From the NCBI RefSeq assembly GCF_900103915.1, contig NZ_FNIG01000002.1, forward strand, positions 142,608 through 206,607: 64,000 nucleotides of DNA, in the 5' to 3' direction. Below, piece after piece: positions 20,859 through 31,110 of this stretch. Each line of letters opens with the position of its first letter. Position 1 is the stretch's first letter. A program made the translations under genes and the position numbers. Below the pieces are notes generated by a model that did not search any database, had not been told where the DNA came from, and saw only the letters and a list, made by a program, of their open reading frames with translations. The stretch comes from Tenuibacillus multivorans (GTDB lineage Bacteria > Bacillota > Bacilli > Bacillales > Alkalibacillaceae).

Positions 20859-23800
20859 ACTAGCACCGCCATTTTGGGTCTCGGCATAGCTGTAGCCGTA
20901 AAGGTCATCGATTCAATCACGCTTAACATCGCATAGGCTGTATCTAATGATGTTAGGCATGCCACACCATGTTCGACGGCTTCTCGTCGTATCCGAAAGC
21001 CATCGGTATGTGGTTGTTTTCCACGTGATAGCGTGTTAATGACGAATTGAACTTTACCTGTTTCAATTAAGTTTAAAAGATTATGTTGTGAGCCTATTTT
21101 GTTGACAGTCTTAACTGGAAGCCCCGTCGATTCGATCGCTTTGGCTGAACCTTCTGTGGCATACAGTTCAAACCCAATCGCATGGAACCGCTTCGCTAGT
21201 GTTAACATTTCATCTTTATCTTGATCAGCTACTGTTAATAGTACGGCCCCTTCAGTTGGGATAGACAATCCCGATGCAACAATGCCTTTATATAACGCCT
21301 TCTCTAAGTTGCGATCTCTACCAATCACTTCACCTGTCGATTTCATTTCCGGTCCTAATGTAATATCAACACTGCGCAACTTTTCAAAAGAGAATACCGG
21401 AACTTTAACGGAAATCATATCGTCTTCTGGAATTAAACCATCGACAAACCCTGAATCGATTAGCGATTTGCCTAACATAACTTGTGTAGCTAGATTCGCC
21501 ATCGTCACGCCTGTAATTTTACTTAAAAATGGCACGGTCCGGCTAGCGCGTGGATTCACTTCTAAAACATACACATCGTCGTTATGATAAACAAATTGAA
21601 TATTAATGAGACCTACGATATTAAGCTCCCGGGCTATTAATCTCGTGATTTCAACACATCGATCTTTTACTGAAGGCGCGATGTTTTGTGTCGGATAAAC
21701 GGCAATCGAATCACCCGAATGAACGCCCGCTCGTTCGATATGCTCCATCACACCGGGAATGACAACGGAATCGCCATCACAAATTGCATCAACTTCAAGC
21801 TCAATTCCTGTTAAATACCGGTCAATTAAGACGGGACGATCAGGGTGAACTTCAACCGCATGCTTCATATAATACATTAAATCATTTTCGTCATGGACAA
21901 TTTCCATTGCTCGGCCGCCTAATACGTAAGACGGGCGAACTAAAACAGGGTATCCGAGCTCCCTTGTTTCGGAAATCGCTTCATTTTCACTAGTGGCAAC
22001 CCTAGCTTTTGGCCGTGGAATCCTTAACTTCTCTAGCATTTGTTCAAACTTATCACGATCCTCGGCACAGTCGATAGAATCCTTCGACGTCCCTAAAATC
22101 GGAACACCATGCTTCTCTAAACCATCGACTAATGAAATCGCCGTTTGACCGCCAAATTGCACGATGACACCTTCAGGCTCTTCAAGTTCAACTACATTTA
22201 AGACGTCCTCAAGTGTTAACGGTTCAAAATATAACTTATCCGAGATTTCAAAATCGGTAGAGACAGTCTCAGGGTTATTATTCATGATAATAGCTTCATA
22301 ACCCGCTTCTTTTAAGGCCAAAACAGAATGGACCGTCGCATAATCAAATTCAATCCCTTGCCCGATTCTAATTGGACCTGATCCGATGACTAGAATTTTT
22401 GGTCGGTCGGTTACAACGGATTCATTTTCTTCTTCGTATGTGCTATAAAAATAAGGCGTTTCCGATGTAAACTCAGCCGCACACGTATCGACCATTTTAT
22501 AAACAGGTAATGCTTGATGCCCTATTCGAAACTGGCGGATGTCATCTACTTCTGTTTGCCAAAGCCTGGCGATCGTTTCGTCTGAAAACCCTCGCTGTTT
22601 AGCTTCTTTTAATATTTCAAGATCCCAATGATTATAAGTTAATAATTGTTCTTGGTAAAGCAATTTTTCAATTTTATAAAGGAAAAACAAATCGATCATT
22701 GTATTTTGGTGTAAATCCTCTAAGGTAAACCCTCTTCTAAAGGCCTCTGCGATTAAAAAGAGTCGCTCATCATCGGCTATTTTTAATCGCTTCATTAAAT
22801 CTTCCTTCGACAATTGCTCAACCTTTGGTAAATAGAAATCACGTGTACCTATCTCTAATGAGCGCACGGATTTTAATAGTGATTCTTCAAATGTCCGACC
22901 AATCCCCATCACTTCGCCTGTCGCTTTCATTTGCGTCCCTAATTGGCGGTTCGCGGCCTGGAACTTATCAAATGGCCAGCGCGGTATTTTCGTGACGACG
23001 TAATCTAGGGCCGGTTCAAAATGAGAATAGGTCGATCCCGTTACAGGATTGATCATTTCATCTAATGTTAACCCTACGGCAATTTTCGCTGCAATTTTAG
23101 CAATCGGATAACCCGTAGCTTTCGAAGCAAGAGCCGATGAACGACTCACCCTTGGGTTTACCTCAATCACATAATAGTTAAAACTATATGGATCGAGTGC
23201 CAGCTGAACATTACAGCCACCTTCGATCTCAAGCGCACGAATAATGTTTAATGACACATTTCTTAATAGCTGATACTCATGGTCACTTAATGTTTGTGAT
23301 GGGGCGACAACGATGGAATCTCCCGTATGGATACCGACAGGGTCAATGTTCTCCATATTACAGACCACGATGGCATGGCCAGCACCATCACGTACAACCT
23401 CGTACTCAATTTCTTTAAAACCAGCAATACTCCGTTCGATTAAACATTGCTTAACAGGCGACACATCTAATCCATTTTGAACCGTCTCAACTAACTGCTC
23501 CTCATCCCCGCAAATTCCTCCACCCATGCCACCGAGTGTATACGCGGGGCGAACAATGACAGGGTAGCCGATTTGTTCCGCAAAATCTTGAGCTTCCTGA
23601 ACCGACTGTACAATAGTGCTTTCCGGAACAGGTTCATTTAACTGATACATTAATTGACGAAAAGACTCTCGATCCTCAGCCTGTTCGATTGCACTTAGCT
23701 TTGTTCCTAATAATTCCACATCATATTCTTTTAAAATGCCACGACGTTCTAATTCCATCGCCATGTTTAAACCCGTCTGCCCACCTAAGGTTGGTAAAAT

Positions 23801-24055
23801 AGCGTCCGGTTGCTCTTTTCGAATAATTTTAATTAAAAATTCAGGCGTTAAAGCCTCCATATAAACTTGATCCGCCATGGTTTCATCTGTCATAATCGTC
23901 GCCGGATTCGAGTTCGCTAAAATAACCTCGTAACCTTCGTCTTTTAAGGCTTGACACGCTTGTGTTCCAGCGTAATCAAATTCGGCTGCCTGACCGATGA
24001 CAATAGGTCCGGAACCAATCACTAAAATTTTATTGATATCTGTACGTTTAGGCAT
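20855..24055 (-). CDS. pyrAB: Carbamoyl-phosphate synthase, pyrimidine-specific, large subunit
   Basis: A 1066-residue enzyme making carbamoyl phosphate from bicarbonate, ATP and ammonia supplied by PyrAA. Two homologous ATP-grasp halves are evident: [20 protein letters not shown] near 13 and [19 protein letters not shown] near 558. The C-terminal allosteric domain (about 930-1066) starts after the second half. Length is normal. The gene overlaps pyrAA by 8 bp and pyrK by 4 bp. Confidence 0.97.
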
Positions 24056-25145
24056 GAACGACTCTCCCTTCTTGATAGCTACCGATTCGATTTAAAAACT
24101 CATCAAATAATCGATTAGAATCCTCTGGTCCGGGTGAACTTTCAGGATGGTACTGAACAGAAAAAACATGGTACGATTCATGCTCCAATCCCTCAACTGT
24201 TTCATCATTTAGCGCCACTTGTGTCATAGTCAAACTTGTCTGAGCTAATGACGATGCCGTAACGGCATACCCGTGATTTTGTGAAGTCATCCATACTTCA
24301 CCAGAATGAAGTTGTTTAACGGGATGATTAGCCCCTCGATGGCCGAATTTCATTTTATGCGTATCCGCTCCACACGCTAACGCGATTAATTGATGACCTA
24401 GACAGATTCCAAAAATCGGAACTTTCCCCATCAAATTTTTAACTAAGGCAATTCCCTCTGGCACATCCTTGGGGTTACCTGGTCCATTCGACAACATGAC
24501 GCCATCAGGTTTTAACTGTAAGATGTCTTCAGCGGACATATGATAAGGAACCACGGTGACGTGACAGTTTCGCTTCGTAAATTCACGTAAAATACCATGC
24601 TTCATCCCGAAGTCAACGAGTACAATACGTTCATCATGACCAGGTACGACATACGGTTTGAGCGTCGACACACGTTTGACTTGATCAGTCCTCGGTTGAT
24701 AACGTTGAAGCGATTTGAAAACCTCATCATTTTCTTCAAGTGAATCGGTTAACATTGCTTTCATGGATCCTTCTTGACGAATCCTTTTGACTAGACGTCT
24801 TGTATCTATGTTTGCTAAGCCTGGGATATTTTTTTGACTTAAGTATTCATCAAGGGTCCATTCATGACGAAAGTTTGAAGGGAATTCAGTATATTCCTTA
24901 ACAATTAAAGCTGAAATTGCCGGCTGAATCGTTTCAAAATCATCACGGTTAATCCCATAGTTCCCGATTAACGGGTAGGTCATCGTCACCATTTGATCAC
25001 AATATGATGGATCCGAAATAATTTCTTGATAACCCGTCATACTTGTATTAAATACTACTTCCCCTACTCGGTTATTTACTGATGCTCCGAATGCTGTCCC
25101 TTTAAAGACAGAGCCATCTTCTAAGATGAGATATCGTTTAGACAT
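24048..25145 (-). CDS. pyrAA: Carbamoyl-phosphate synthase, pyrimidine-specific, glutaminase subunit
   Basis: A class I glutamine amidotransferase releasing ammonia for PyrAB. The N-terminal domain begins [18 protein letters not shown]; the amidotransferase part has the nucleophile elbow FGICLGHQL and the His-Glu pair in [12 protein letters not shown] chose the ATG at 25145 (MSKRYL), preceded by AAAGGAG; the longer frame upstream would begin inside pyrC and carry extra residues not seen in the family. It overlaps pyrC by 8 bp. Confidence 0.95.
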   Translation of the reverse strand: MSKRYLILEDGSVFKGTAFGASVNNRVGEVVFNTSMTGYQEIISDPSYCDQMVTMTYPLIGNYGINRDDFETIQPAISALIVKEYTEFPSNFRHEWTLDEYLSQKNIPGLANIDTRRLVKRIRQEGSMKAMLTDSLEENDEVFKSLQRYQPRTDQVKRVSTLKPYVVPGHDERIVLVDFGMKHGILREFTKRNCHVTVVPYHMSAEDILQLKPDGVMLSNGPGNPKDVPEGIALVKNLMGKVPIFGICLGHQLIALACGADTHKMKFGHRGANHPVKQLHSGEVWMTSQNHGYAVTASSLAQTSLTMTQVALNDETVEGLEHESYHVFSVQYHPESSPGPEDSNRLFDEFLNRIGSYQEGRVVHA

Positions 25146-26415
25146 ATGCCTTCTCCTTTCGCCAAGCAATTTTTCCATTTACGATTGTTAACGTTGGTAC
25201 ACCATTGACATCCCAACCATTAAAAGGTGTGTTATGACCTTTTGACGAAAAGTTGGATGAATCAATCGTTTGTGTTTCTTCTAAATCGACTAAAACTAAA
25301 TCGGCCGGATCTCCCACGTTCATCGTTCCATAGGGCAAGCCAAATATGTCGCATGGCTTTTTTGTTAGCCATAAAACGAGTTGGTTTAGTGTAAAAATAC
25401 CTGTTTGAACAAAATGAGAATATAAAAGCGGAAATGCTGTTTCGAGCCCAACAATTCCAAATGGAGAATGTTGAAATCCATGAGATTTTTCTTGGACTGT
25501 ATGTGGAGCGTGGTCCGTGGCAATGCAATCAATCGTGCCATCTAAAAGACCATCGATTAAAGCTTGACGATCTTCATAGGCACGTAATGGTGGATTCATT
25601 TTATAATGAGCATCGTCTGAAGGAATATCATTTTCTGTTAGTAATAAATGATGTGGGGTAACTTCTGCTGTAACAGGAATACCTGCTCGCTTAGCATCAC
25701 GAATCACTCTGACAGACTCTTTCGTACTCACATGACAAACATGATTATGACAACCTGTTGCTTCAGCTAATAATACATCTCGAGCAATTTGCAGGGACTC
25801 ACTAATAGAAGGAATACCAGGTAAACCAAGCTCTTCGTTCTTCTTACCATCATGCATGACACCTTCATAGACTAAGGAATTATCCTCACAATGGGCCACG
25901 ATTGAAGCATTTGCTCCTTTCGCTTGTTTCATGGCCTCATACATCATGCCAGCTGACTGAACACCAACACCATCATCCGTAAACCCAAACGCACCTAAAC
26001 CTTTCAAACGAACAAAATCAACTAATTCCTCTCCACCTTGATCTTTCGTAATAGCCGCATAAGGTAAAACGCGAACATGTGCTGATTGTTCGATCCTGTC
26101 GTTTACGAGGTTAATCGATACACTTGAGTCTGGCACAGGATTTGTATTTGGCATTGCGCAGACCGTTGTAAAACCACCTTTTGCAGCAGCAAGCGTACCA
26201 GTATCAATCGTTTCTTTTGCTTCTCCTCCTGGTTCACGTAAATGGACGTGAATGTCAACAAATCCCGGTAACAAGTACTGACCTTTGGCGTCAATCACTT
26301 CTGCATGGTAGGAAGTAAAATTCATTCCATAAGCTTTAATTTTTCCGTATTCTATAATGACATCTGTTAATTCCTGATGGTTAAGCAGTTTAACGTTCTT
26401 AATAAGCAATGTCAT
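25138..26415 (-). CDS. pyrC: Dihydroorotase
   Basis: A 425-residue zinc amidohydrolase closing carbamoyl aspartate to dihydroorotate. Metal-binding [10 protein letters not shown] lies near 58-67, with further His in VAHCEDN and HVCHVSTKE, and the catalytic Asp in CIATDHAPH near 302-310. Length matches the Bacillus type I enzyme. The start, with GGGGG upstream, overlaps the end of pyrB by 17 bp. Confidence 0.97.
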   Translation of the reverse strand: MTLLIKNVKLLNHQELTDVIIEYGKIKAYGMNFTSYHAEVIDAKGQYLLPGFVDIHVHLREPGGEAKETIDTGTLAAAKGGFTTVCAMPNTNPVPDSSVSINLVNDRIEQSAHVRVLPYAAITKDQGGEELVDFVRLKGLGAFGFTDDGVGVQSAGMMYEAMKQAKGANASIVAHCEDNSLVYEGVMHDGKKNEELGLPGIPSISESLQIARDVLLAEATGCHNHVCHVSTKESVRVIRDAKRAGIPVTAEVTPHHLLLTENDIPSDDAHYKMNPPLRAYEDRQALIDGLLDGTIDCIATDHAPHTVQEKSHGFQHSPFGIVGLETAFPLLYSHFVQTGIFTLNQLVLWLTKKPCDIFGLPYGTMNVGDPADLVLVDLEETQTIDSSNFSSKGHNTPFNGWDVNGVPTLTIVNGKIAWRKEKAYV

Positions 26416-27295
26416 AGCTATATCCCCCTTGATTTAAATAAACCTGAATAATCGCTTGACGGATGGCTACGCCGTTTCGCATCTGTTTAAAAATTCGCGA
26501 ACGATCACATTCAACTAATCGACTATCAATCTCAGTCCCCCGATTAATAGGAGCAGGGTGCATAATAATGCTGTTAGGTTTCATACGTCTCTCCCGCTCA
26601 ACCGTTAATCCGTACTGACTTAAATAGTCATCAAACTCATAACTCTTGTTATGTCTTTCTTTTTGAACACGAAGCAGCATCAGGACGTCCGCTTGTTCGA
26701 CGGCATCATCTAATTCAACGTATTGATAAGGCAGGCGTTCATCACGCCACTCATCTTTTGCAACGAACTGGACGTTCGCTCCGAGTCGACTCAACACATT
26801 GGCATTAGACCGTGCCACACGACTGTGCAAAATATCACCACAAATCGCAATGTTCAGTCCTTCAAATTGACCAAACTCCTGTTTAATCGTCAACAAATCA
26901 AGTAATGACTGAGTTGGGTGCTCCCCTGTTCCGTCACCAGCATTGATAATCGGTATTTGAATATCCGTTAATTCATCATAGTAATGTTCTTGCTCGTGGC
27001 GGATGACAACAAAGTCAACACCTATAGCTTCGACGGTTTTAACCGTGTCGTATAAGGTTTCACCCTTCGTTACACTTGAAGTTTCTGGCATGAAGGAGAG
27101 TATATTCACACCAGACTTCATACAAGCCATTTCAAAACTCATCTTTGTTCTCGTTGATGGTTCATAAAATAATAGGGCAGCCGTTTTCCCTTGATCGATC
27201 ATATTGGCTTTATTAGCCAACAAATTATTTGCGTTATCCAACAATTGTTGAATCTCTCCTGTTGAAAGGTCTTGAATAGATAATAGATGCTTCAA
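26399..27295 (-). CDS. pyrB: Aspartate carbamoyltransferase
   Basis: A 298-residue enzyme condensing aspartate and carbamoyl phosphate. Carbamoyl phosphate-binding STRTK lies near 47-51, with [14 protein letters not shown] near 125-138 and the aspartate-binding MHPAPINRG near 259-267. The start codon is TTG (27295-27293) with AAGGGGGA upstream. Only 12 bp separate it from pyrP, so there is no room for the pyrP-pyrB attenuator known in B. subtilis. Confidence 0.97.
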   Translation of the reverse strand: MKHLLSIQDLSTGEIQQLLDNANNLLANKANMIDQGKTAALLFYEPSTRTKMSFEMACMKSGVNILSFMPETSSVTKGETLYDTVKTVEAIGVDFVVIRHEQEHYYDELTDIQIPIINAGDGTGEHPTQSLLDLLTIKQEFGQFEGLNIAICGDILHSRVARSNANVLSRLGANVQFVAKDEWRDERLPYQYVELDDAVEQADVLMLLRVQKERHNKSYEFDDYLSQYGLTVERERRMKPNSIIMHPAPINRGTEIDSRLVECDRSRIFKQMRNGVAIRQAIIQVYLNQGGYSYDIAY

Positions 27296-27307
27296 CGAAC
27301 TTCCCCC

Positions 27308-28672
27308 TTAGCTTGCTTTCTGTTCGGCATCGAACATATTGTCACTGCCTTTGGCTTGTTCTCGACCTGGCAGAATTAGATTTAATAGGATTCCAATAAT
27401 GGCTGATAAGGCCATACCAGCGATTTGTAAATCAAATTCACCGATTTGAAACTCCAGATACATGCCACCGATTCCAATCACTAAAATGACAGAGGAAATG
27501 ATTAAGTTACGATTGTTTCCTAAGTCAACGTTGTTATCAATCAGCATCCGTAGACCACTTGAAGCAATGATCCCGAATAAGAGAATGGACACGCCTCCCA
27601 TGACGGGTTGCGGGACCGATTCGATTAAAACAGCGATAATATCAATGAACCCGAAGAAAATAGCTAGTATCGCAGCTCCTCCGATCACAAATATGCTAAA
27701 GACACGAGTGATTGCTAATACTCCGATATTTTCGCCATAAGTCGTATTCGGTGGTCCGCCTAGAACAGACGCTATTAATGTTGCTAAACCATCTCCTAAA
27801 ATGGATCGATGTAGCCCAGGCTTTTTAATAAAGTTTTGACCTGTCACTTTTGATAAAACCATTTGGTCACCGATATGCTCTGTAATGGTTACAAGCGCAA
27901 CAGGTACCATAATGCCAACAACCGATAAGCTGAGCACATCAAATGGTGAAAAATCAACAAAAGGAATAATAAAATCTGGCTTCGTGAAAATCGCTGTCAT
28001 CAATTCGCCAAAGCTATTGGCATTAACGACTTCATTCCAGCTCGCTTTAATCGGCTCGGTATCAACAACCCCGCAGAAAAGTGCATATAGATAGCCACCC
28101 ACAATCCCTAATAAAATCGGGATAATCTTCCAGAACCCTTTGAAGAAAACGGAAGCCACAATTGTTATGAGTAGAGTCACAAGTGCAACTGAAATAAACG
28201 TCAAATTGTAATTGCCGTCTACATCATTCATTGCCATATCAATGGCTGTTGGCGCTAATCCCAAACCGATGACCATAATGACTGGTCCTACAACGACTGG
28301 TGGTAAAATATGAAGTAACCAATTAACGCCTATCCATTTAATTAAGAGTGATACAATGCCATATACAACACCGACTAAGAAGGCACCTACCATTGCACCT
28401 TCAAGGCTTTCGACCTGACTAGCGAGTGTAATCGGATAAATAAATGCAAAGCTTGAACCAAGATAAGCCGGAATTTGACCTCTTGTTATGATGAGGTAAG
28501 CTATTGTTCCTAAACCACTTGTAACAAGTGCAACGCTAGGTGGCATATCTGTTAAAAATGGTACTAAAATTGTCGCGCCAAACATCGCAAATAAATGCTG
28601 CAAGCTTAAAACTAGCCATTGGTTCCACTTCGGTACATCTCGTATATCTAACACTTTTTCATTGTTATTCAT
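27308..28672 (-). CDS. pyrP: Uracil permease
   Basis: A 454-residue uracil transporter of the NCS2/UraA family, with about 12-14 hydrophobic helices across the whole length. It has the family stretch LQHLFAMFGATILVPFL near 25-41, the conserved NTTYGENIGV near 304-313 and a QPVMGGVSILLFG region. It is the second gene of the pyr operon and is preceded by its own PyrR attenuator. Confidence 0.95.
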   Translation of the reverse strand: MNNNEKVLDIRDVPKWNQWLVLSLQHLFAMFGATILVPFLTDMPPSVALVTSGLGTIAYLIITRGQIPAYLGSSFAFIYPITLASQVESLEGAMVGAFLVGVVYGIVSLLIKWIGVNWLLHILPPVVVGPVIMVIGLGLAPTAIDMAMNDVDGNYNLTFISVALVTLLITIVASVFFKGFWKIIPILLGIVGGYLYALFCGVVDTEPIKASWNEVVNANSFGELMTAIFTKPDFIIPFVDFSPFDVLSLSVVGIMVPVALVTITEHIGDQMVLSKVTGQNFIKKPGLHRSILGDGLATLIASVLGGPPNTTYGENIGVLAITRVFSIFVIGGAAILAIFFGFIDIIAVLIESVPQPVMGGVSILLFGIIASSGLRMLIDNNVDLGNNRNLIISSVILVIGIGGMYLEFQIGEFDLQIAGMALSAIIGILLNLILPGREQAKGSDNMFDAEQKAS

Positions 28673-28746
28673 CTTAATTCCCCCATTTTTAATTTTTAGC
28701 TATTGCCTAGGTGTCTCCTTACTCCCTCTATTTTCGACACAAAAAA

Positions 28747-28841
28747 ACCTCTTTGCGAAAGGTTGCAAAGAGGTATACCTGTACATACTACTTCCTGTAA
28801 ACATACAAGTGCTCTCACAACCTTTCTAGCCTCTCTGGACT
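28747..28841 (-). promoter_or_regulatory. PyrR attenuator between pyrR and pyrP
   Basis: The minus strand shows the PyrR-binding anti-antiterminator AGTCCAGAGAGGCTAGAAAG (28841-28822), an intervening antiterminator stretch, and a terminator ACCTCTTTGC / GCAAAGAGGT (28774-28747) followed by seven T. With UMP or UTP bound, PyrR stabilises the binding hairpin, so the terminator forms and pyrP onward is repressed. The motif is known from B. subtilis. Confidence 0.92.
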
Positions 28842-28865
28842 AAATTTAAAGGTTTATCTATTTAG

Positions 28866-29417
<552 letters not shown>

Positions 29418-29429
29418 TTAATGCAAAAA

Positions 29430-29523
29430 CCTCTTTTGACACGCAAGGTGACAAAAGAGGCTTTAGATACACTAATCCCTACATAACCGTACTTATTGTC
29501 ACCTTGCTAGCCTCTCTGGACTA
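29430..29523 (-). promoter_or_regulatory. PyrR attenuator in the pyrR leader
   Basis: The minus strand has the PyrR-binding sequence AGTCCAGAGAGGCTAGCAAG (29523-29504) and a terminator CCTCTTTTG / CAAAAGAGG (29460-29430) followed by TTTTTGC. The layout matches the pyrP attenuator, so the first gene, pyrR, is autoregulated. Confidence 0.92.
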
Positions 29524-29553
29524 TGATTAAAGGTCTTTATTTTCTAATGATTA

Positions 29554-29581
29554 ATTTTACGTCATTTAAACTATATGTCAA
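29554..29581 (-). promoter_or_regulatory. Sigma-A promoter of the pyr operon
   Basis: TTGACA (29581-29576) and TAAAAT (29559-29554) are 16 bp apart on the minus strand. The -35 box overlaps the rluD stop codon. Transcription would begin near 29547, leaving about 25 nt before the PyrR-binding hairpin. Confidence 0.65.
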
Positions 29582-30495
29582 TAGATTTTCGCTATTTTTT
29601 CTAATGTATCCTGAAAAACTTGTGGTGGATCAGCTGTAAAACTTAACTGTTCATTCGTCACAGGGTGGGTAAACTCGATTTTTCGGGCATGTAACGCTTG
29701 CCCTTGAACATTCAACGTTTTACGGCGTCCGTATTTAGGATCACCGACAAGTGGATGGTCAATGTATTGAAAATGGACCCTAATTTGATGAGTACGTCCG
29801 GTCTCTAAATCACAATAAACATGTGAATAATGCCCAAAGCTCTCTTTAACTGAAAAATGGGTAATAGCAGGCTTACCATGATGAACGACTGTCATCTTTT
29901 GCCTGTCGTTAGGGTCTCGTCCGATTGGGGCATCAATGGTTGCCTTATCATGATTAATCACACCGTGAACAATCGCCTCATATTGACGCTTAATTGCTTT
30001 ATTAGCAAGCTGATCAGACAGTTGTTCATGAACTTTGTCATGCTTCGCTACCACGAGTAACCCACTCGTATCTTTATCAATTCGGTGAACAATCCCTGGT
30101 CGATAAACACCATTAATGCCAGATAAATCATCACAATGATAAAGTAAAGCATGGACTAATGTGCCGGTACGGTGACCGTGTGACGGGTGAACCACCATAC
30201 CTTTTTCCTTATTTACCACCAGTAAGTGTTCATCTTCATAAACGATATCTAACGGAATATTTTCAGGCTCAATACTCATTTCCTGAACTTCAGACTCTTC
30301 CCACTGAATGTCATCATGAAGCTGGCATTTATAATTACTTTTGATATTTTGGCCATTAACTAACACAAGTCCATCCTTAATCCAAGATTGAATTTGACTT
30401 CGGGATGCATCTTTATTTAAATCCGTTAGGACCTTATCTATACGTTTGTTATCGTATGTTTCTGTTACGACATATTGGTGTTTACTCATTAGCAT
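29578..30495 (-). CDS. rluD: RluA/RluD-family 23S rRNA pseudouridine synthase (YlyB)
   Basis: A 305-residue enzyme converting uridines in large-subunit rRNA to pseudouridine. An N-terminal S4 RNA-binding domain (about 12-75) is followed by the catalytic domain with HRIDKDTSGLLVVAK near 135-149, holding the catalytic Asp, and GRTHQIRVHF near 230. Two start codons are possible (ATG 30495 or 30489); both overlap the lspA stop. Bacillus gene order (lspA, then this gene, then pyrR) is kept. The exact rRNA targets cannot be read from sequence. Confidence 0.93.
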   Translation of the reverse strand: MLMSKHQYVVTETYDNKRIDKVLTDLNKDASRSQIQSWIKDGLVLVNGQNIKSNYKCQLHDDIQWEESEVQEMSIEPENIPLDIVYEDEHLLVVNKEKGMVVHPSHGHRTGTLVHALLYHCDDLSGINGVYRPGIVHRIDKDTSGLLVVAKHDKVHEQLSDQLANKAIKRQYEAIVHGVINHDKATIDAPIGRDPNDRQKMTVVHHGKPAITHFSVKESFGHYSHVYCDLETGRTHQIRVHFQYIDHPLVGDPKYGRRKTLNVQGQALHARKIEFTHPVTNEQLSFTADPPQVFQDTLEKIAKIY

Positions 30496-30955
30496 TCTTT
30501 CCTTTTTTCTTCATTTCATCGATTAACATCATTATAATGACAAAAATGACCCCAACCGTTAGAGCAGAATCCGCTATATTGAAAATCGGGAAGTCATAGC
30601 CAAAGATGACAACATCGATAAAATCAATCACTTCTTGTAAGTATATACGATCGATAAAATTACCAATTGCCCCTCCTAAAATTATTGCAAAGCCAACCAT
30701 CAACCACGGGTAGCTGTTCTTATATTGCTGCATGTAGTATATAATGATACCTATTACAATTACAGTCACAATATAAAAGAGCCACATTTGGCCTTCTAAA
30801 ATCCCCCATGCTGCCCCACTGTTTCGATGCGATGTAATAGAGAAAAATCCTGGTATAACTTCAACGGATTCATATAATTCCATTGAACTTTTAACCATCC
30901 ATTTCGTTATTTGATCGAAAAATATAATGATTAAGGTGAGTATGTAGTATTTCAC
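30482..30955 (-). CDS. lspA: Lipoprotein signal peptidase
   Basis: A membrane aspartic protease of about 157 residues that cuts the signal peptide from diacylglyceryl prolipoproteins. It has four hydrophobic helices and the conserved FFDQITKW, NSGAAWG, and the catalytic Asp pair in GNFIDRI and FNIADSALT. I chose a GTG start at 30955 (KYYILTL follows), with GGAGG 7 nt upstream; an ATG 14 codons earlier would add a charged tail not seen in the family. Confidence 0.93.
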   Translation of the reverse strand: MKYYILTLIIIFFDQITKWMVKSSMELYESVEVIPGFFSITSHRNSGAAWGILEGQMWLFYIVTVIVIGIIIYYMQQYKNSYPWLMVGFAIILGGAIGNFIDRIYLQEVIDFIDVVIFGYDFPIFNIADSALTVGVIFVIIMMLIDEMKKKGKNANE

Positions 30956-31064
30956 TTTGTGACCTCCATTACCGTCTTTCCTATTGCATTTTACCATAAA
31001 AACAAGAACTTAACGATAAAGAATTGAAATCAAGGATTTTCTGATCAAAATAAACTTACAATGG

Positions 31065-31102
31065 TAAAAAAGAGTCCCGAAGACACAAGCTTCAGGACCC
31101 TT
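31065..31102 (-). terminator. Terminator after ileS
   Basis: The minus strand pairs GGTCCTGAAG with CTTCGGGACT across a 7-nt loop, followed by six T. It lies just after the ileS stop at 31111. Confidence 0.8.
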
Positions 31103-31110
31103 AATAAGCA

